Assembly (NCBI GenBank): GCA_947846985.1
Contig: CANTUZ010000025.1
Span: forward strand, 2,354,100-2,418,099
Source of the DNA: Fratercula arctica
Lineage: Eukaryota > Chordata > Aves > Charadriiformes > Alcidae
DNA: 64,000 nucleotides
Reading direction: 5' to 3'
Shown here: piece after piece, positions 56,780 to 64,000 of the stretch
How the letters are laid out: each line of letters starts with the position of its first letter
Position numbering within the stretch: the first letter of the stretch is position 1
Program-made: the position numbers and the translations under genes
Notes under the pieces: generated by a model
Database searches by the model: none
Told to the model about the DNA's origin: nothing
What the model saw: the letters and a program-made list of their open reading frames with translations, nothing else

Positions 56780-58774
56780 CAGGGTATAGTCCCATAAGAA
56801 GCTTCTAAGTTTGCAAGCATCAATTCACATTCATCTTCCTCTTTCTTATTCTTTTCCTCAAGTTGAAACATTTTCCCAGGGTATCGGGGAGGGTCTACTT
56901 CCATTCGTTTCGTTAGGGCAGTTTCAATTAATCGTTGAACTAATCCTCATGCACAGGGAATGATACAGCATCCTACAGCCACTAATACTTCTGCTACTAT
57001 TATAAGAGAAGTCAATATTGATACCACCGTACCTTTCCATTTTCCAAAACAGAAATCCAGCCAACCTGTCAGTGAGGTGTCTATTCCAGAGTTCTCAGCT
57101 AACTCATCAGCTAGAGTGGTGAGCCCTTGAAGAGCTTTAGTTATAGTACCATCTGGAGCTGTATTGTTTGGGATGAAGGTACAGCAACCATTTCCTAACA
57201 TTACACACACACATCTCCCTTCTTCGCTAAGATCATGTCCAGGGCAATCCTGTTTTCCTATGCCATTCAGCTGGTTGCATCCAATTGTTCAGCTATTCCT
57301 TTCAAGGCATCTCTGGTATAATTAATAAACCTCTGTTGGTTATAGTAAATATAATTTATCCAATCTACATTTTTGTTTATAGTTACCCACCAGAAAAAAA
57401 AAACAGATTCAAATCCTGCTCCTATCTGATTCCTTGCTTTGTGTTCATCTGGGACCCCTCTAGGGACTCCAATGGGATCTATATATATCCATTCATCAAA
57501 GGATACACCTAAACTTCTTCTTACTCTATTGCCTGAGCTCAGGGATCCTGTTCCTTTTTCAAATGCTATGGTGAATGGTATTGCCAATTGTACTATTCCA
57601 CATGTACCTTTCCAGTTAGCCGGCAACACAGATCGCAAGGTCTTTCCTCCACAATACCACCAGAGATCTGCCTGAGGCACTCGTATTGCTGAGTAGTTTC
57701 CTCTTACATCCTTGGTCACATTCAGAGTTTCAGTGCATAGGGTAAATCCCCCACAGGTCTGGTAGCATTCACACCCTGCCGTGAGAGGCATGCTGGATGG
57801 TTACCAATTGCTGTGGAAAATACTGGTGGCACTTTAACATCTCTAGATTCCAAGGCAGGAAACAGTAAGGAAAGTGAATGACAAGTCTCATTTCCCCAGG
57901 CGGTCTTTTCTTGGTATAATGCTATCATACACCACATCCCTACGGAATCTTTTGTCCACCCTGAGGGAAAAGGGATGATCTGTGCTGTGGGCCTTCCTGT
58001 GGCACAAGCATAGCAATTGCTTTGGTTCAAACTATTAATGGTATATTTTACCCATTCTACCCAAGCATTCATGTCTCCATATCCTGTTTCTATTTCAAAA
58101 GTTTGCTTCAAATCCTCAATTTCCTTAATTGTTACTGCCTTTGGGTCATTTTGTGGTTTCCATTTTTCCACTATAGGAAGATCAGTGGTCCTACTTCTTT
58201 CTTTACTATAGTTTTGTTCTTACTTCCACACTACTGTCTTGAATCTACCCACGGGGTCTCATCCACTAACATCTGCTCCTAATCCATAAGTTTGGTTCAC
58301 TAACGAATCAGCTCCTGTTAGGGTAATTATCAAAGGGTTACAATGTAGGTTCTGGCATTTAGGTGGGGTTTGACCTTTGTAAAAACTAATTTTCGTTTTT
58401 AATGGTACCCAGGATGGGGACATCCTTTCCATGCTAACAGTCCACCCACCATACTGAGTTGTCCGCCAAACATCACCCCACGAGGGGCAAGGTGGTGCCC
58501 TACTATACCCTTCCCCATTTCCCAGTTGAGGCTCTGGGCACAGATACTTGTTTTCACCACTTAACTGTCTCTGGGCTTCTAAGTCTCTGCAGTTCATTAC
58601 CTGACATGCATCAAGCTGTATAGTCTGCGGGGTATTTCCTTCGGTCACATTCACTATCAGTTTTACCGGATATTGTGGACGGATAGCTTGATTTCCTGGT
58701 AACAGGCAAATTACCACCACTATCGCCAATACTGTGACTAGCTGATTTCTTTCCTTTACCTTTCTCAACACCAT
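56780..58774 (-). pseudogene. Class I ERV env, broken
   Basis: Minus-strand order: 58774-58259 has an N-terminal hydrophobic signal segment and the start of the surface subunit; 58171-57722 has more surface subunit with a CYAC motif; 57791-57267 has the C-terminal surface part, a furin-type RVRR site (residues 89-92 of this stretch) and the start of the transmembrane subunit; 57210-56947 has a C-X6-CC motif followed by a hydrophobic membrane anchor. The C-X6-CC motif is typical of gammaretrovirus-type envelopes with disulfide-linked subunits. The stretches are separated by stops or frame changes near 58255, 57740 and 57240, and a stop follows the anchor with coding similarity continuing beyond it. 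It cannot make a complete envelope protein. Confidence 0.88.
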
Positions 58775-58794
58775 ACAATGACAGAATCAACTTT

Positions 58795-61790
58795 TCAACT
58801 GTCCGTTGGCTGATGCTTCTTCAGTGTGAGGTACAGTGGATGGTCAGTGGGATATAGGTTCCACTGTTCAGTTGTAGGTGGGGGATCCACTGGTCCTTTG
58901 AGTCGAGTGTAGTGAGTCCAACCTTTTTCCGCTGTCCTTACTGCCATCTCAGTAGTGAGGAGTACTTGGAATGGTCCTTCCCACTCCGGTTGGAGCTTAC
59001 TCTCCTTCCAGGATTTGACTAGTACCCAGTCCCCTGGTTTATATGGATGGACGACAAATTCCAACGGCGGAGTTTGAGCAAGAAGGCCTTTAGTTCTGAG
59101 GAAAGAGAGAGAAGAAGACAGCCCCAGTATATATTAAGGAACATGTCTTTGGTTTCAAATGTGGGCACACCTTCCCTACCTCCAGTGTAAGGTAGTCCAA
59201 AAAGCATTTCATAAGGCAAGAGACCAGTATCCTTTCTAGGGGAGGTCCGGATTCTCAATAGTGCTATTGGTAAACACTTGATCCATGGCAATTTCGTCTC
59301 AAGAACTAATTTAGATAGTTGCCTCTTAATGGCTTGATTCATTCTTTCAACCTTTCCAGATGATGGGGGATGCCAGGGAGTGTGATAATCCCATGTTATC
59401 CCTAAACTTTCCATCACTCCCTGTAGCACTTTGGAGGTAAAATGGCTTCCTTGGTCTGAATCCACATTTTCCACTATTCCATACCTAGGAATTATTTGCT
59501 CTAGCATTACTCTTATCACTCCTGCAGCTGTTGCTGAGACTAAAGGGTAAGCTTCCACCCATCCAGTAAGGTGATCTACTAGGACTAAGAGGTACTTAAA
59601 CCTGCCTATCGGTGGCAGTTCAGTAAAATCGACTTGTATACTTTGAAATGGCCTTAACCCTGGTTCCCGTCCTCCTGGGAGTTGTTTTCTAAGGGTTGTC
59701 TTATTTATTTTCTTACAAATAATACACCTTTTGCAGATTTGCTTTGCTACCGTATAAATGCTGAGACATCCGCAAAACTATATCACACATTGCTTGCGTT
59801 CCCCAATGGCTTCCCTGATGTAACACTGCCATTATTTCTCTCATAGCTTGTTTGTTAACCATTTGCCTTCCATCAGGCAGAATCCATTTACCATCTTTCT
59901 CCACTGCCCCTGCTTCTGTCATTGTTTCTTTTTCTTTTTCCGTGAATATCAATGGGGTCGTTACTGTTGGTACTTGAGGAACAAGATTATAAATCTTAAT
60001 TGTCTCCTGCCCTAAGGCCGCCTCTTTTGCCACTTTGTCTGCTAATCTATTTCCCCTTGTGGTAATTGAATTGCCTCTCTGGTGGCCTTTAACATGTACA
60101 ACTGCTATTTCACTTGGTATTAGTATATTTGCTAACACCTGTTTTATAAGCTCTTCATGTACAAGTTCTTTCCTTTTGCTATTTATTAGTCCTCGTTCTT
60201 TCCAAATTTTACCAAAGGTATGCACTACCCCAAAGGCATAACGAGAGTCTGTATATATTGTTCCTTCCCCTTCTCCAATTAATTTAAGTGCCTGGTTTAA
60301 GGTATACATCTCACATGTTTGAGCAGACCATGCACTAGGTAATTTCTAAGATGCTTTTACTTGTTGGCTCACTCCATCCACCACCGCATATCCATTACAC
60401 CTCTTTCCTTCTGTCACTCTTGAAGAACCATCTACAAACAAATGAAGACCCCCAGATAGGGGTTCTTCCCTTAAGTCAGGTCGTATCTTAGTCTGGTACT
60501 CAATTACATCTAAGCATTCGTGTGTAAGTTCTTCATCCTTTGCCTCTACTTTTCCTTTCCACAAAAAGCTCGCTGGGTTAAGGCAAGAGCTGGTAGTTAA
60601 AATCAAATCATCCTTTTCAATTAAAACTGCCTCATACTTCAGTATTCTTGAATCGGTTAGCCATTTTCCCGCGGTTTGGGCTAAAATGGTTTTGACTTTG
60701 TGGGGGGGTGCTAACTTCTATCATTCCCCCAAAGGTAAGCTTCCTGCTTTCTTCTACTAATAAAGCAGTTGCAGCCACTGCCTGCACACATTCAGGCCAT
60801 CCTCGAGAAACTAGGAGCTTTGACAAATATGCTACTGGCTGTCGTTTATCCCCCCACTCTTGAGTTCCTAACACAGCCCCTTTGTCTACAGTTACAAATA
60901 GTTGAAAAGGTTTCTCCAAAGAAGGTAAGGCTAAAACTGGAGCTCTGATTAGGCTCTGTTTTAAATCTTCCACTAAATCCTCCTCCTCTTCTGTCCAAAC
61001 CAATACATTCGGTTCTTCAGCTAACAGTTTGGAATATAGTCCTTTAGTCTTTTGAGCATACCCCTCTATCCACAGTCTACAGTACTCAGTCAGCCCAAAA
61101 AATTTTCTCAGTTCCCTCTTGGTCTCTGGCAGAGGTAAGTCTACTATTCCTTTGATCCTTTCAGGATTTATTTTTTGACTCCCTTCACTAACTAGATGTC
61201 CCAAGTACTTCACTTCCATTTCCACATATTGCAATTTCGTTTTTGAGACCCTCAAACCTTGCTGTCCTAAAAAGTTCAGTAACTCATTTGTGGCTTCTTT
61301 TACCCTGACTTCTTCCTCCCCAGATACCAATAAGTCATCCACATACTGAAGCAGGACTACTCCCGATGGAGGTTTGAATTGTTCAAGCACTTGTTCTAAC
61401 ACTTGCCCAAACAAATTAGGGGATTCTGTAAATCCTTGTGGTAGTACAGTCCATTGATACTGCTGCATCCTTCCCGTGTCTGGATCCTCCCATTCAAATG
61501 CAAACATGTCCCTACTTCCCTCATCTAGGGGACAAGCCCAAAATGCATCCTTTAAAAAATCAACTACACTGAACCATTTGTGTTGATGAGGAATTTTACT
61601 CATGAGGGTGTAAGGATTTAGAACGACTGGATGTCGTGTCTGCACTATTTCATTAATTTTTCTTAAGTCTTGTACTAGGCGGTAAGAGCCATCCGCTTTT
61701 CGTGCTGGCAGGATTGGAGTGTTAAAAGGGGATATATAGGGTCCTATTAACCCATCTTTAGCTAGTGCTTGTATTACTGGTTGCAGCCCT
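58795..61790 (-). pseudogene. Class I ERV pol: RT, RNase H, integrase
   Basis: RT in 61645-60632 with LPQGFTESPNLF, YVDDLLV and KYLGHLV; its N-terminal fingers (61646-61790) are interrupted. RNase H in 60606-59713 with FVDGSSR and YTDSRYAFG; a stop divides it at 60310-60345. Integrase zinc-binding domain in the end of that stretch (GSHWGTQAMCD), then a frame change near 59740, the DDE core (DSDQGSHF and GKVERMNQ) in 59558-59019, and the C-terminal domain 59064-58795 (DWVLVKSW, WEGPFQVLL). RT copies viral RNA and integrase inserts the DNA; several breaks disable both. Confidence 0.9.
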
Positions 61791-62287
61791 CACCTTCCCT
61801 CAAGGGGAATTGGGTACTGCTTTTGTCGAATCACACTCGAGTGCGGATTGAGTTTTACCTTGAGGGGTTCTATTTTTAATCCCCCTTGGTTCCCTTCACT
61901 CACCCATACCTCGGGACTTCTCTCTTGCTCATCTTGTTCTGTTAGCAACTTCATAGATACCACTATCTCTCCTCTTAAAGTTTCTATCTTTAATCCTAAG
62001 CTAGTAATAAGATCTCTACCCAGGAGGTTACTCCCAGCTTCTGGTATGTACAACAGAGTTCCCATCACTTGCTCAGTTTCGCTTCCCACAGTCATGGGTT
62101 CAAAAACACAGACCGGGAGACCTTCACCCTTTATTCCTGACACAACTACTCCCTGATTAGACAATCTTGCCCCTTGGGGTATAAAATTCAAAGAAGTTCT
62201 AGAAGCCCCAGTATCAACCAAGAAGACCATTTCTTCTTCCTGAGGTCCCACCTTTAAATTTATCAAGGGTTCCTGGTGGGACCTCAA
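61790..62287 (-). CDS. Class I ERV protease
   Basis: 165 codons with the active site LVDTGASRT (about residue 24), flap region VSGIKGEG and the C-terminal LLGRDLI motif, running into the pol start (LKVKLNPHSS). DTG intact. Gag and pol lie in the same order on either side. Confidence 0.85.
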   Translation of the reverse strand: MRSHQEPLINLKVGPQEEEMVFLVDTGASRTSLNFIPQGARLSNQGVVVSGIKGEGLPVCVFEPMTVGSETEQVMGTLLYIPEAGSNLLGRDLITSLGLKIETLRGEIVVSMKLLTEQDEQERSPEVWVSEGNQGGLKIEPLKVKLNPHSSVIRQKQYPIPLEGR

Positions 62288-62299
62288 GCTGGGGAACCC

Positions 62300-63130
62300 C
62301 TGACTTCCCTATGCTACATTATCAAAATTCATCAATGACAACACTCGTTCTTCCTTTCTCAAATCAGGGCACTCCCGCTTAAAATGGCCTGTTTTCCCGC
62401 AATGGTAACACCCTACTGGTGAACCTCGAGCTACTGGGAGGGGTGGTCGGGGCAGCCCTCTTCCCCGTCCTCTTCCCCTGTTATTCACCCCTCTTCCTCG
62501 CCCCCAAGTAACAGTCTAAGGGGTCCCACTTAGGGGATTCAACTTCTTTGTTGGTTGAAACATCACCGACGGGCTGGGCTGGAAACATATAAAATGGATT
62601 TGGGCGTCCCTGAATCCTGAATCTATTCATCTTGACCCAGCAAAAAGCATATTCACTCTCCTCTAATGAGGGTGGTTCCTTATTATTCACATACATGTTT
62701 AAAGTCTGACAGACCTAATCTTCATCAGATCCAAATTTGGGCCAAAATACACTAGGAGGTCTTATGGGTTCTTTGGTCCAAACAAATTCAAATGCAAATG
62801 CAAACTTGTGCCCCCGGGACACCCTGAAGATCCCCTGTGATGGACACGGGACTCCCAGGGATATCCCCAGGACCCCCCCCACGACACCCCTGGGATCCTC
62901 TAAGATGGACACGGGACCCCCTAGGACACCCCTGCCCCCCCCCCCGGATGTCCACGGGTCCCCCCCCCGGCCACCCCTGGCCGCCCCGGGATGCGGTCCG
63001 AACAAAACAACAATAATGTATCATTTTCTTTTTATCTTTATCCCTTGTACAAGAAGAATCATTCCAAAACCTCAACATTGTCCCTAAAGGACTGTCTGGG
63101 GGAATGTTCCTGGGGTCAACAACAAGGACC
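62300..63130 (-). pseudogene. Class I ERV gag, shortened and disrupted
   Basis: Only about 830 bp lie between leader and protease, roughly half a normal gammaretroviral gag. A CCHC zinc knuckle (C-X2-C-X4-H-X4-C; 62369-62410, CYHCGKTGHFKREC) marks nucleocapsid. Upstream, 62696-62481 gives an internal gag piece. An N-terminal piece (WNDSSCTRDKDKKKM) near 63070-63000 is followed by a C-rich insertion at 62810-62995. Most of capsid seems missing. Confidence 0.7.
62810..62995. repeat. C-rich minisatellite-like insertion in gag
   Basis: Imperfect repeats of the type GATGGACACGGGACCCCC with runs of up to a dozen C. The matching gag motif lies on either side (CCF before, FVWTKEPIR after), as if a single site had been opened. 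Confidence 0.6.
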
Positions 63131-63150
63131 CTCGGAGGGGATGACTTCGG

Positions 63151-63168
63151 ATCCTGGACAAGCCCCCA
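63151..63168 (-). other. Primer-binding site, proline-tRNA-like
   Basis: The minus strand reads TGGGGGCTTGTCCAGGAT, matching the proline-tRNA primer site used by gammaretroviruses except at two positions. It starts a few bases inside the 5' LTR. Confidence 0.8.
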
Positions 63169-63172
63169 AAAT

Positions 63173-63695
63173 TGTGAGAAACGCTCCTTATCCAATAACC
63201 ATGGCTCAGGCAGTGATCGATATGAAGCACATTTTATTGAAACATTCTTGCAAGAACGGGTGACCTAGCAGGTAGGCACACCTGAGTTCCCGAAGTAACT
63301 TCTTTTTATTTCCTATCCCCGGCCAAAATTTCCCTCCCCTGTTTCCCCATTGGCTAGGTACTCCAGGGTTTACAGCCTATCCGATTCGCCTAAAACTACT
63401 CCCGTTTGCTCCACCTCTGTTTACTTCCCCCCATCACCCCTCCTAAACCCCTTACTTCACCTGTTTCTTTCTTCCCTTTTTTGGTATTATTGACCATGGT
63501 AGCTGGTCTCAGTTAAATGTTCATCCTCCCGTTAAACCACCAATCCGGCATAGACTGGTTTCTCCTTTGTCTAAGGGATGAGCATTCTTGCATGTCTCTT
63601 GATCAATCTTTGTGTTGTTAATCATTCTCTAGCTACATCACTGCAGACTGGCCAAGTTGTTCCTCTGCAAAAACAATACTTAGATTTTTCTTACA
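63173..63695 (-). mobile_element. 5' LTR of the class I ERV
   Basis: TGTGAGAAACGCTCC to TTTTTCTTACA on the plus strand, 523 bp. Differences from the 3' LTR: a few transitions (near 63224, 63236, 63584, 63599) and a small indel near 63603-63612. Confidence 0.93.
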
Positions 63696-63838
63696 CCCTC
63701 CAAACTTCTTGTGCACCCACCAGCCTACCCACTGGTGGGGCAGCGTGAGAAGGCCTTGACGCTGTGTAAGCACTGCTCAGCAATAACTAAAACATCAGTG
63801 TGTTATCAACAATGTTTTCATCACAAATCCAAAACAAA
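63696..63838 (-). mobile_element. LTR (family D), second half
   Basis: CTTCTTGTGCACCCACCAGCC and GTGTAAGCACTGCTCAGCAA match 24400-24500; continues the LTR half at 55831-56211. Confidence 0.85.
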
Positions 63839-64000
63839 GTCTGGGGAGGTCCCCGCTACTCAGAGCTAGCCAACATTATTCCAATTTACAAGGGTGTGAG
63901 GGAAGACCCAGGAAACTATAGACCTGTTAGTGTAACCTCAGTACCTGGAAAAATTATGGAGAAGATCATACTGGGTGCTATTGAAAGGCATTTGAAGGAC
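63839..64000 (+). mobile_element. CR1 RT fragment, cut by window end
   Basis: Encodes the AN-I-I-P-I-YKGVRED...NYRPVSV block and the following GKIMEKIILG region of ORF2. Older and more diverged than the other CR1s here. Confidence 0.85.

Larger units (their letters stand above)
56212..63695 (-). mobile_element. Class I (gammaretrovirus-like) provirus, nearly complete
   Basis: 7.5 kb on the minus strand: 5' LTR 63173-63695, proline-tRNA-like primer site 63151-63168, gag 62300-63130, protease 61790-62287, pol about 59000-61790, env about 56780-58774, 3' LTR 56212-56730. The LTRs agree except for a few substitutions and one small indel, so insertion was recent on the scale of this window. It interrupts a family D LTR, whose halves are 55831-56211 and 63696-63838. 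Several stops and frameshifts in pol and env, and a disturbed gag, make it non-coding as a whole. Confidence 0.93.

Overview
The window is bird nuclear DNA. CR1 retrotransposons with the typical ATTCTATG-type 3' ends occur throughout, avian LTR families that begin TGTCCTGGTTT recur, and the only clear cellular gene is a spliced vertebrate RPS23. Nearly everything else is a dense, nested pile of endogenous retroviruses (ERVs), solo LTRs and CR1 fragments. One small gene in a sea of LTR elements, next to a large near-identical palindrome, looks like a sex-limited (W-type) chromosome or another low-recombination region. That is an inference: RPS23 is, to my knowledge, Z-linked in chicken, so a W copy is possible, but the sequence alone cannot prove it. 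I cannot name the species.

Layout. 1-17030 is a palindrome. The left arm (1-6171, cut by the window edge) and right arm (10858-17030) are inverted copies differing at only a few sites I could find. Each arm carries, from outside inward, the end of an ERV-L-type pol, an inserted ~180-bp tandem repeat, a class-II-like solo LTR, an ERV-L LTR, another LTR fragment, a CR1 with an uninterrupted 692-codon ORF2 segment, and an LTR end. The 4.7-kb spacer (6172-10857) holds a decayed extra copy of RPS23 exon 2, the CpG-rich RPS23 promoter, the intact four-exon RPS23 gene, and a truncated ERV-L whose LTR starts about 33 bp after the RPS23 poly(A) signal.

14188-22395 (overlapping the right arm) is a mostly complete but broken ERV-L-like provirus on the minus strand: 5' LTR, lysine-tRNA-type primer site, gag, pro, RT, RNase H, integrase, 3' LTR. 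22396-33123 contains LTRs (including a head-to-head pair), CR1 fragments (one nested in another), a 49-bp minisatellite and a class I gag remnant. 33124-38240 is a second, better preserved ERV-L-like provirus lacking its 5' end. 38313-42245 is a nearly full-length CR1 sitting inside a third ERV-L fragment. 42290-55830 holds more CR1s (one clean CR1-in-CR1 nest at 44631-48430), a solo ERV-L LTR with a perfect 5-bp target duplication, and about 4 kb of DNA in which I recognise nothing. 56212-63695 is a young class I (gammaretrovirus-like) provirus on the minus strand with two very similar LTRs, a proline-tRNA-like primer site, shortened gag, pro, pol and env, each pol/env part broken. It landed in an older LTR that resumes on its far side. 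The window ends in another CR1.

The host gene and the mobile elements are functionally separate. RPS23 makes a ribosomal protein. The elements matter here through where they inserted: next to the promoter, next to the poly(A) site, and at the palindrome junctions.
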